From: Sphaeramia orbicularis
Taxonomy: Eukaryota; Chordata; Actinopteri; Kurtiformes; Apogonidae
Length of the DNA: 64,000 nt
Reading direction: 5' to 3'
Assembly: GCF_902148855.1 (NCBI RefSeq)
Contig: NC_043976.1
Location: 20,000,166 to 20,064,165, forward strand
A program made the position numbers and the translations under genes. This document shows, piece by piece, positions 48,862-58,821 of the stretch. Each line of letters opens with the position of its first letter. The stretch's first letter is position 1. Under the pieces are notes generated by a model. That model was not told the DNA's origin and did not search any database. It saw only the letters and a list, made by a program, of their open reading frames with translations.

Positions 48862-49643
48862 TATGGGTGCTTCAATGAAACTGGGTTCATTTTAGTACCT
48901 GGCGCAATAAAAGAGAAATTTAGATGTATTTCCATCCAAGATGTACCTAATGATGACCTCAGATAAATGCAAAAAAATTATGCTCTTGCTCTGAGCCATC
49001 CAAAAATTAATGAATTTTTAATAAAATATTGAGGCAAAAAATAGGACCAAAATTAGGACATGAAAAGCTACCTAGGTGCATTTTATTTGAAAAACATGGC
49101 TTGAAATGGTCTTATATAGCACTATAAATAAAGACACTGTGTTAAATTTGTCAATCCTAGTGGTTTTTCTAATCCAGACATGCAGGTTTTTCATGAATCG
49201 GCAGTCTCATTCCTGGTGTTGCGTGTAACCCATTGTGTCCACTTGTGTTACATGCAGAACCTGCCCATTTAAACACAAATATATCATGAGTGATTTTGCA
49301 ACAGCGGTAATTTTTGTGAAACACCTTGCATAATTAGTTTGATTCACAAAATGTACCTGTGAGAGAATAAAGAGATATTAAAAAAAATAGTAGCTCATAA
49401 TTTTCATGTCCTTTTTACCGTGTTACATGTGGATTTTTGCATTAAAAAAATATAGAGAAAAAAAACTTTCATCTGAAAAATAGTTTTTAATAGTATTTTA
49501 TCTTTTATCTCAGTAAATATTTATTTTTAAAACAGACTGAAAGTGCTTCCAAACTTGCCTCATAACATTAGTCTACATCTGGTTTGAATTTTTAGTCCCC
49601 ATGTCCTGTTTTTAGGGACCAGTTTCATAGAAGCACCCATATA
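48862..49643. mobile_element. Non-autonomous DNA transposon (MITE), about 780 bp
   Basis: The left end reads TATGGGTGCTTCAATGAAACTGG and the complement of the right end TATGGGTGCTTCTATGAAACTGG, an inverted pair with one mismatch in the first 23 bases (quoted here only for the ends). TA flanks both sides, within a TATA context. The inside has no transposase frame. TIR length and target site fit a mariner/Tc1-type or similar TA-targeting MITE. Confidence 0.75.
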
Positions 49644-50046
49644 GAAAAAATATCTTTGGCTTCTTATGTCTATACTGTACATTGAATTGTCCTTGTGCAA
49701 GACACTTGACACGAAATTGTTCCTGATCAGTGTAAGGGTTAGGGTTAGAGTTAAAATAAGTTAATCTTTGACTTATTTCCCCCATGAAACCAAGCTTTCT
49801 ACCTGACAAGAACCCAAACAAGGCTGTCTATATTCATAAACCTTTGCTTCTACATGAGTGACTCTACATCTATTTTCATTAAACTGGAAGCTACATATGG
49901 TGTTGCAATGAATTAAAACTATGCAATTTAGCACACTAACCATGAATGCACTGTATGTGCTTTACATTTAATTGAAAAATATTTACCAAGAGCATTAAAA
50001 CGAGAGCAAAATGTCATTTAGGGTGAATACATTAAAATGTATCCAC

Positions 50047-50073
50047 AAAAAAAAAAAAAAAAAAAAAAAAAAA
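50047..50073 (+). repeat. Poly-A run
   Basis: A run of 27 A residues in AT-rich intergenic DNA. It might be a retroposon tail, but no SINE or LINE body is clear before it. Confidence 0.8.
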
Positions 50074-50788
50074 GCTGCAGTCATCCACAGAACTTGTAAT
50101 TATGTTTTCTGAGTCATCATCCATCCAAATGTGTTAGCAGTACAGTCGTGAGCCATTTCCTAGTCAAAGCACATGATAATTTTTGTTTTCATCACTACTT
50201 CAATAATTCGGAAAGCATGCAATCACCTTTAATATCAGTTTTAAACACCTGAGTGGCTGCAGGTGTGATCACTTATCATTTGACACGCAAATAGAAAATG
50301 TCTGTTCATTAACAAAAAAACTTTAATGAAGAGAGTACTAAACGATATAAAATATAGTTTAGACAATAAAACTGCAATATTTTCAAAGCATGAAATTGTG
50401 TCAGTAAAATACATGCTTAATTTGTTGCTTTTTAAGGGGACAGGTGTTAAATGTCAGAATTTTTACCTCATATACTGAAATATACCAACAGTTTTTGGTC
50501 ATATCAAAATAAAAGGAAGTTGAAATCCTGCAAGCAAAGCAGCAAAGGTATTTAGCAGTTTTCATACAACTTTTGTCTTTTTTTTTTAAACCAATAGTAA
50601 TTGCATTTTACAGTGGCCAACAATGATGTAGATTACATTGAAGAAAATAAATCACTAAAATAAAGATTGGTGTATTTAGTCTTAAGAAAATCCAAGTCTT
50701 TTTCAAGCAACAATAACATGTTGCGATAACATCAACATCTGATGTATTTTAACTCCCTTCCACGATGCGTATAGCGCAAAAATATCTC
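50074..50788. other. Intergenic, no gene seen
   Basis: AT-rich sequence between the poly-A run and the tRNA-Tyr gene. No coding exon or transposon is recognised. Confidence 0.4.
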
Positions 50789-50875
50789 TCCTTCGAGCCG
50801 GATTCGAACCAGCGACCTAAGGATGTCTGTGACAACCACTACAGTCCTCCGCTCTACCAACTGAGCTATCGAAGG
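50789..50875 (-). tRNA. tRNA-Tyr (GUA) with a 14-nt intron
   Basis: On the minus strand the gene begins CCTTCGATAGCTCAGTTGG (A box) and ends with the T arm GGTTCGAATCC (B box), closing CGAAGGA. The acceptor stem CCTTCGA/TCGAAGG pairs fully. The anticodon is GTA. A 14-nt intron (TGGTTGTCACAGAC) sits one base after the anticodon, the standard place for tRNA-Tyr introns; removal leaves a 73-nt tRNA. A TTTTT run just downstream is the Pol III terminator. All parts look intact and functional. Confidence 0.97.
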
Positions 50876-51371
50876 GAGCTGAAAGTCCACGAGCAAACAA
50901 TTCATTTTGTTAAGAATACAGTTTCTCTATTTTGTAAAGTTGTACACAAACCTGGAAGGATTTGGTCTAGTAGTTGGAGTCGCGTTGTATCTTACGTAAT
51001 TTAGCTTAGCATTAGCATTCTTGTGGTTATTTAAGCGATACTTTTAATTAGAGTACCGTCAAGCCGATTTAAATTTATTTATTTGTGTTAATTAGCTAAC
51101 GCAGTGTTAGAGGTCTTAGTATGAAGCTCAATCACTTCGGGAAAAGCAGTAATTAAGACTTAAAATGTGTTATTGTATCGCTCATAAGCTAGTTCTGGCT
51201 AATGCGATAGCTAGCAAGAATACGAATCGATTGGTGCGTCAGTGTTTTAGCTATTCTTTTCTAAGACTAGTAAAAAATCCCACGATTAATATTCACTTCT
51301 TAGAGTATTGGAACTTCTTTATTATGAATAGCTAAAGTTTATAAATAAGTGGTGTTCAGAGAGAGAGCGAA

Positions 51372-51533
51372 GGGGAATCAGTTGAAATGGTAGAACGCTC
51401 CGCCCACGGGAGAAACGTGATTGGCTAATGTGGGCTTACTTTCTGGTCAGTGTGTGCTTACTTTGGGCTTACTTTACTTTAGCGAAGTTGGCGGGAGACA
51501 GAAAGGTAGGGGGATCGATGCCCCCATCCTCCA
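51372..51533 (+). pseudogene. Split tRNA-Ala relic
   Basis: The 5' part (51372-51400) matches the first 29 bases of the intact tRNA-Ala at 53327 with five mismatches, and the 3' part (about 51502-51533) matches its variable loop, T arm and 3' end. About 90-100 bases of unrelated sequence, including three TGGGCTTACTTT-like units, separate the parts where the anticodon arm should be. The T stem has changed from GCGGG/CCCGC to GGGGG/CCCCC. The copy cannot give a normal tRNA. Confidence 0.75.
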
Positions 51534-51567
51534 AGCCTTTCTTGTTTACAGGATGCGTCTTGAAATG

Positions 51568-51804
51568 TACAGGGTGTCCCATAAGTCTCCATACATAGGA
51601 GACATAATACATTCCATACATATATGGTTCTAACATGTATTTCTTTATATTTCTTCTTTATAGTTCTTCAGCAGTGGAGGACACGCATTGAAATGTGTTC
51701 CCGACAAAATGGCAGTCATAGAGAGCATATTATATGAATAAAAATGGTTTATGTCAAGAAACGTTTATTTTTCCTATGTATGGAGACTTATGGGACACCC
51801 TGTA
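51568..51804. mobile_element. Mariner-like MITE, about 235 bp
   Basis: Perfect terminal inverted repeats of about 30 bases begin CAGGGTGTCCCATAAGTCTC at each end, flanked by TA duplications (51568-51569 and 51803-51804). The inside is short and non-coding. TA target and CAGGGTG start fit a mariner/Tc1-superfamily non-autonomous element. Perfect ends suggest a recent copy. Confidence 0.9.
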
Positions 51805-52142
51805 GATTTCCTATCACCGGACAGCTGTGTGAATAAACATATCAAATATTTATGCTATGAATATGTCCACTCGTCAATAAGAATGAAAATGGACTGATTT
51901 TGTCATCACTGAGTGTAAATAAAGTGTTAAAGCAAGAGCAATTCATCGCTGTGCCCTTATTTATATAATTAGATACTGCCAGCAATTTGGTAATTGCTTA
52001 GATACTTTATTTACCTTTTTCTTCCCCTAATCCGAGTGGATCATGAATCATCCATAAATAAATATATTATTAATGAAGATTATAAATAATATGATTATGA
52101 TTAATGAAGAAATGAACCAGACAATCAGAGAGCTCCTTCAAA
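51805..52142. other. Intergenic, no gene seen
   Basis: AT-rich DNA between the MITE and the hAT element. Nothing recognised. Confidence 0.4.
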
Positions 52143-52150
52143 CAGCAGGA

Positions 52151-52996
52151 TAGTGATGTGTCGGTCGAACGAAACGGTCTGAGACCCGGCTCTTTGACGT
52201 GAACGACGGGAGCCGGATCCTGGTTGGGAGCCGCTTTGTCCCGTTCGTTCGTTCGTCCCCCACCCCCCACCAGAGGGGAGAGGGGCGGAGTTATACACAC
52301 AGCAAGCGCACGAACAGGGGGGAGACAAGAGAGAGAGACAGAGAGACAGCAGGGACCTCAACGCAAACGGACTGGAAAGGTAAAAAAAAAAAAAAAGTTG
52401 AGAAAATGAGTGACAACAGGAAACGCAGCAAAATCCTGACACATTTCAACGACACTGACCAAACTAAGGCAGAATGTAGAGTGTGCAAGACAAAAATCTC
52501 ATTTAGAGCTGGCTCCACTAACAAACCTGCACAGACACATGGTAACTGTTCATCCATCAGTGAAACTGGAAGAAAAAACACAAGCAAGTGAGCGTGATAT
52601 TAATGAAGGTACCAGTGAGTCTGCTACGACTGCTGCTGCTACTGCAGTATCTACAGCATGGCTGTGAAAGCTAAAAGTTTAAAATAGTGAAAAGTTAGTG
52701 AAGGTCATTTGTAAATAGTTAAGTGTTTCTTATTGTACTTTCTAATTTATTTTTAATCACTCTGTAGAGTGTATAATTAAAGGTGTACTTACATTTACAC
52801 AAACATTTGATATAGTGCATGTTTTTTTTACGTTAGTAATTCATATTGCGCATAACTTTACATTATTGTTGGTAATAAATTATTTTAAGCACTAAAAAAT
52901 CTTAAGAGCCACTTGGGAACCGAAAGAACCGGCTCTTTTTAGTGAGCCAAGCCAAAAGAGCCGGTTCTCTAAAAAGAGCCGGAATTCCCATCACTA
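52151..52996 (+). mobile_element. hAT-family DNA transposon, internally deleted
   Basis: The element starts TAGTGATG and ends CATCACTA, and is flanked by an 8-base target duplication CAGCAGGA/CAGCAGGG (52143-52150 and 52997-53004), the hallmark of hAT. GAGCCGG/CCGGCTC motifs repeat near both ends, as hAT transposase-binding sites do. Inside, near the left, it codes for a BED-type zinc-finger start (see separate entry); the catalytic region is missing, so it is a non-autonomous derivative. Confidence 0.85.
52406..52591 (+). pseudogene. BED zinc-finger fragment of a hAT transposase
   Basis: The frame beginning at the ATG at 52406 reads MSDNRKRSKILTHFNDTDQT, then AECRVCKTKISF with the C-x2-C pair, and ends after about 61 residues. 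This is the start of a BED-type DNA-binding domain as in hAT/ZBED transposases; the usual second pair of ligands is incomplete and the catalytic RNase H-like domain is absent. It is preceded by a GTAAAAAA-like donor site and GA repeats. It is a remnant, not a host gene. Confidence 0.7.
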
Positions 52997-53326
52997 CAGC
53001 AGGGAGCGGAGTCGCAGACAGGTTAGCGCGTTAATCTAAACTGGTTTGTAAAACAGAAAAACTTCCACTTTACTTCATTTCAGGGTTAAGAAACTCGATT
53101 TTTTTGTAGCAGAGCCCAGAAGTGAATCGACCAAAATGAGCTCTTTAATGGTCTGTGGGTGTGTATGCTAACGCTGTTCGCACTCAGGATACGTACAACC
53201 AGAATGCAAAGGTAAAACAATGCTCAAGTATCGGCATAAATATTAACAGATGATTATGTTAAACTTGTAGAAGTGAGTCTTTTACTTTCGTTTCATAGGA
53301 CGACGTCTTCTTTTACGTTGGAGTAC

Positions 53327-53399
53327 GGGGGATTAGCTCAAATGGTAGAGCGCTCGCTTAGCATGCGAGAGGTAGCGGGATCGATGCCCGCATCCTCCA
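53327..53399 (+). tRNA. tRNA-Ala (AGC)
   Basis: The 73-nt gene begins GGGGGATTAGCTCAAATGG, has the anticodon loop TTAGCAT with anticodon AGC, and ends with the T arm GCGGGATCGATGCCCGC and ATCCTCCA. All four stems pair. It matches the vertebrate tRNA-Ala-AGC that I recall base for base. A TTTTT run at about 53406-53410 is the Pol III terminator. Confidence 0.97.
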
Positions 53400-53796
53400 A
53401 AATACGTTTTTCCTTGATAGTAGAGTTTTTGATCTCACTTCAGTTATACTGTACTACATACATTGTATTATATGTGACTGTTAATCTGAGCTTTTGCCTT
53501 GGAATTAGTGTTTTTACTGCTGTCCACAAGGCAGCCATTTTATCATATTCGACAAATGGAGATGATAAAAGTAGTATTTCCACTAAATGACACTGAGCTC
53601 CTTTTCCCTTAAGCCTTAACCCTTAGAAGTATATGTGTGTATGTGTGTGTAATAATTCAACAGACACATTTACTTTGCATGTAGTATATTGAAAATAATT
53701 AATAATTTGTCTTCCCTTTTTCATCTAAAAATAAGGTGACATCATGACAGACGCCTCAGTTATTTATTTATTTATTTATTTAATTAATTACTATTT

Positions 53797-53829
53797 GAGA
53801 GGTAGCGGGTTCGATGCCCGCATCCTCCA
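53797..53829 (+). pseudogene. tRNA-Ala 3' half
   Basis: Thirty-three bases match the tRNA-Ala 3' half from the end of the anticodon stem to the discriminator, with T-loop TTCGA. The 5' half is missing; before it lies (TTTA)n and TTAATTAATTA sequence (53758-53796). It cannot be a working gene. Confidence 0.8.
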
Positions 53830-54138
53830 GTGAACTCTTTTTCATTAGTTTGTATGTTGCAGTCAGTTATTTTAAATTTGCTTAATGAAAGTGTAACCGA
53901 CAATGTTAATCAGAGGGTGCAAGTTCAAAAACTGACGCATTTGTTAAGCAGTTTAGCAAACCAGTTCACAATAGCTAGCTAGTGGCAGCAGTGACTAATT
54001 AAAAGGCTAATTGTTTAGATGGACAAAGTAGATAGCTATAGGCAAAAATAATCCGTGTAAATAGTTAGCAAGTACAGTATAAAGCAGAAAAGTAGAAAAA
54101 ATGCTCACTTACTAATTAATTAGACACTGAATTAAAAT

Positions 54139-54226
<88 letters not shown>

Positions 54227-54983
54227 CTTTATTGATCCTTTGTAGGAAATTATTTGGTTATGACAGCAGTAACAACAAAAAAACACACTGACCCATCCCA
54301 ACAGACAACCACCATTAGAGACGCAAGGCAAGACCTTAATAAAAAAAATTAAAAATATATGAACTATATAGGAAAAGAACTTAAAACTTAACTGTTTTAA
54401 ATTGTACCATAAAGCACGGGATGATTAGCTAGCACCTAATGTGATGTAATTTACTTTATAATTTAGCTATATACTGTGTGTTTTTCTTTGTCTACATTGT
54501 AATTATTATCAAGCATGGTGGTGCATGAGGTACCACGGTCGTTAGTGAAAATACGGAAGTGAAACAGATTTTTTGTCACCCATAATATGTAATGCTCGGC
54601 AACCCTGTGGTAATTAATGCAGATGGGATGTAAACACCATAGGCCATTCCCCCTTTAAACAAACAGTACAGTCAGTGTGGTAGGAGTGGATGGTGTGGAG
54701 GCTGGTAGACAGCTGTCCAGCACACTCTGCCCTGCTCAGTTTCAAATATGGGCAAGGTAAAAATGGCACCCTTTGACATGACAGCAATTGCTGCTAAAAA
54801 CAGAACTGACACCAACAAGATAGGCGCCCACACCCACTAGGACAAGAGCAGAGGGCCCATTTTCCAGCCTGACTCAGGGGATACAGTACAGCTAGCATTC
54901 AGAACGGATCTTTTAACAACTTTACCAGCTTTAATTGTTTTGTCCTCTCAGATTTTAACAGTTCTCTAGTGGTGTTCGTCAAA
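53830..54983. other. Intergenic and trim55 upstream region
   Basis: The (GATA)n tract with a LINE-like tail lies at 54139-54360. The part from about 54640 to 54983 precedes the trim55 start and contains a CAGCTG E-box at 54710-54715 and an A/T-rich CTAAAAACAG (MEF2-like) near 54794. These fit a muscle promoter but are short and may be chance. Confidence 0.35.
54139..54360 (-). repeat. (GATA)n microsatellite attached to a LINE-like 3' tail
   Basis: About 22 TAGA units (54139-54226) are followed by tactttattgatcctttgtagg. On the minus strand this reads GGATCAATAAAGTA followed by (TCTA)n, the form in which many fish L2/RTE-like LINE copies end. The A-rich sequence beyond looks like a decayed LINE 3' UTR. 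The tract was probably seeded by the retroposon tail. Confidence 0.6.
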
Positions 54984-57900
54984 ATGAACACCATGGAAGA
55001 CTTGGAAAAACAGCTGATATGTCCTATATGCCTGGAAATGTTTACAAAGCCTGTGGTCATCCTTCCTTGCCAGCATAACCTCTGCCGAAAATGTGCAAAT
55101 GATATTTTTACGGTAAGAATCTGATAATCGACGCATTTTGTTTCAGTGTTATGGGAAATGTATTGGCTTAGTGTGGCATCTACAGTTTTTACCACGTCAT
55201 TTTAAACCATTGATATTTGTATTTAGGCTACTTGACCTACATTTTGACATTAAAAGCACAAGTAATTTTTGGACCAAACATAAACAGAATATTGACATTT
55301 TTAATTGAACAGACTGATTGTCATTCTTATCTGCTTTTTTATTGCTATGCTTTGAGATACTGTTATTGTAATGAACTGATGAGAGTTGGAAGTTATTTTT
55401 AAGTGTTCCTGTCCCTACATCAAAACATGTCACTCAGTTGGTGTTTCACAATTTTCTTATAATAGATTCTGGTTGAGTTAATGTCATCCAAACATTCTCT
55501 AATAGTTTTGTCATGTAATTCTGAGTATAACATAATTATACTAAGATTTATCCCCAGACTAAAATCTCATTCCATCTTTCTGAAATATTGGATTTGGATT
55601 GTTGTTTTTAGGCTTCAAACCCATATCTTCCAACAAGGGGCGGCTCCTTGACGTCTGGTGGCCGCTTCAGATGTCCCTCCTGCAGGCACGAGGTTGTGCT
55701 AGACAGACATGGCGTTTACGGGCTGCAGAGGAATCTGCTGGTGGAGAATATTATTGATATGTTCAAGCAGCAGGAGTCGAGCAGGTAAGGCACATCAGAC
55801 AAGTGCATGCACTGTGGTCTAATAAAAAAAAAAAAAAACACTTGATGGAAAACATGGGTTAAAGGAAAGCTGAGATAGAGAAGCATGAAGGACTTAAGAA
55901 AAGCAAAGTAACATCACTGAGAGAATTCAACTGCACTCACGTTAAATGGATGTTATATGGGTCTGCTGTGATGAACGCAAAATGTTCTCAGGATGGAAAG
56001 TACATCTTGGATACTTTTAGTCTAAGTGTCATTACTGTGTTTCAGGTTTTAAATGTGGGCAACCTGTTGAAAACCGTGACTTCATTATCAGGGTTTGAGT
56101 TAAAATTTAAAGAATAATTCAGGTTACCAGTCACCCAACATCATCCTCCTGTCAGTTCATACTAGTTAGAAGAATTCCAAATGGTCTTACCGTATAAAAA
56201 TAAATCCACGCAACACAGGAAAACTGTATTACAGACCTATGCATTTACTACTTTAAGTTTCCATGGTGAATTTAACATATTCCGTTCACCACTAGCTGAC
56301 TTTGGTTGCATTTCTTATGCAGCTGAAGAAATGAAACATTTTGACTATTTTAATAAGGCGTCTGTGATTGAAGTAGCTACAAAAATTAATTACCGATGTT
56401 CTTAAAAGCCGGTAATACATCAGCATTCACAATGAGGAAATATTGAATGCAAATTAATTCACTTTGATCATTTCAGTGTTTAGTGTTTAACACAATGTTG
56501 AGAGTTCAAAACCTATTACCATATTAGTGAGTTGTGGCAGAAGATGCAAAAAGCGTCCTCTCTGTAATGTTAATTGTTGGCTTTCATGAATGGTTGGGTG
56601 CACCAGTATTGCCGCCACAAGGAATTGTGTGCATTTTCTCTTTTACTTTCAAAAAGGATGGTCTATCTATTCCACACCAAGGGAGATACTAAAGGAAGCA
56701 CTGAATCACCTTTTCTTAGCATTTACTAAATTTGACCGGCCCTTATCATGGCTGCCACTTTGAAGTTTTCAGGTCATTTCTCTCAGTAAGGAACCTTCCT
56801 AAGCAAAAAAGACTATTCGACTGTGACGCTGCTCGATTCAATATCATGTGAAAGAAAATAAAATTCAACTAAAATGTCACACTTCACCACAGCTTTACTT
56901 TTATACTTCAGAAAGGAAAACTGGATTCAACATTTAATGTGGTGAATAGAGGCCGTACAAGGGAAAGGGCTAAGCAAGTGATGCAGTTGCTGAAACCGCC
57001 TTGTTGCCAGTGGCTGTTGAGTCAGAGCTGGAGTGAATGACTGGTTGTTAAATGGTCATGGTTATCCATCTATACAGATTATTTCACTGAGTAGCTGACT
57101 GTATTACCCAAAGGCCTGTATGACATAAGATCCACTACCCATCAGCTCATACTTGCAGGATGCTCAGCTTTAATTTAAATTATGTAGTAATTCACAAAAC
57201 AAAAAAATAGACATCCAGGATCAATAATAGAGTAGTAGAATGTGGGCTTATTTAGAATATTTTAGACAACTCATTAAAATGTTTGATGACTCCTGTGGGA
57301 TATGTTGACCTGCCAGTAAAATAAACCCAATGTACACCCACACCTGTATACTACACTGTATAATGGTGACACATTGATTACTTTTCTGGCAGTCTATGCA
57401 CATGTCAAGGCCAGGCTGATGGATCATCAATAATCTACTGAGATGTGTACCTGTGACATTATCAGAGTGACATCACATGTCACATTAACAAGCACTGACA
57501 GGTGCGTATGTCCTGACACTAAAGTACTGCTGCTTTCTTTGCACAGCACAAAGCCTGAACCGGTGAAGAAGGAAGAAACGCCAATGTGTGAAGTCCATGA
57601 GGAAGAAAAGATCAATATTTACTGTGTGACCCACGGTGTGCCCACATGCTCTATGTGTAAGGTATTTGGAGATCACAAAGACTGCGAAGTGGCACCTATC
57701 AGCAGCATTTATCAGACCAAGAAGGTGAGAAAACTGTCCTTAAAAGACTGAAAAAATCTTAAAATATAACATTTAGAACAGTTCAATTAAGATAGAAATA
57801 TTCCAAATTTATGACCGAATTTGTATCAGTATTTTTTAAGACTCTGGGAATTTCCAGTAGATTGGATCATTATAAACGTTTGTGGCTTATTCCACAATGA

Positions 57901-58745
57901 GGAGTACATGCATAGAATATAAAAACACTTTAATTTCCCCATGCAATAAAATCATACAATATGTGTGGTCAAAAGTATGCATGAGAACTGCAACAATTTC
58001 ACTCTGCAAGCCGCAACATTGGGAAAACAGAATTTAATTATAAATATAGTCATGGAAAAAACTATTAGACCATCAAAAGTCATCAAAAACAATGGTTATG
58101 TAATCAAGTACTAACTCCTGTGTGTATCATGTGACTAAAACAGACAGAAAAGAAAACATGGAATGTCTAAAAGCACTATTTTTGGCAGTACAATGCCATA
58201 GCTTTTGATGTAAGAGCATAAGTGATTTTGGATATTATCAAGAAAACCATGAAAAATGGCTAGAGATCAGCTCTAAAATTAAACTCTTATGAGCTATTTT
58301 TGTTGTTATCATCGTATTTGTCCAAACAAATGTACCTTTAGTTGCACCAGGCATTAAACTGAACAAGAAATTGAAGAAAACAAGGGTGCTCTAATAATTT
58401 TTTCTGCGACTATATATGCATCAACAACTTAAACACTGACTTGTTTTTCAAGGTAAAGTTTTCACCAGTGGTTGCACATGTGAATTGTTACTGCATTTGA
58501 AGTGTTACAAAGACAGTAAACTGGGGGTAATTCATGGTTGTGTGATAAAATTATAGCTTTCACTAAGAGGGATGCATAAAATGTCCTTTGCAGTACATTT
58601 TGTGTTCATATAGTTGGATACATATTGAAGCATTAAAGCTGTATAGACAGACAGACAGACAGACAGACATATAGATAGATAGATAGATAGATCGATCGAT
58701 CGATCGATCGATCGATCGATCGATCGATCGATCGATCGATCGATC

Positions 58746-58821
<76 letters not shown>

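Noticed and set aside
49735-49752. TTAGGG-like units
   Set aside because: Only about two units; too short for an interstitial telomere tract.
57443-57751. Apparent separate 102-codon gene
   Set aside because: It is trim55 exon 3 with intron sequence on both sides.
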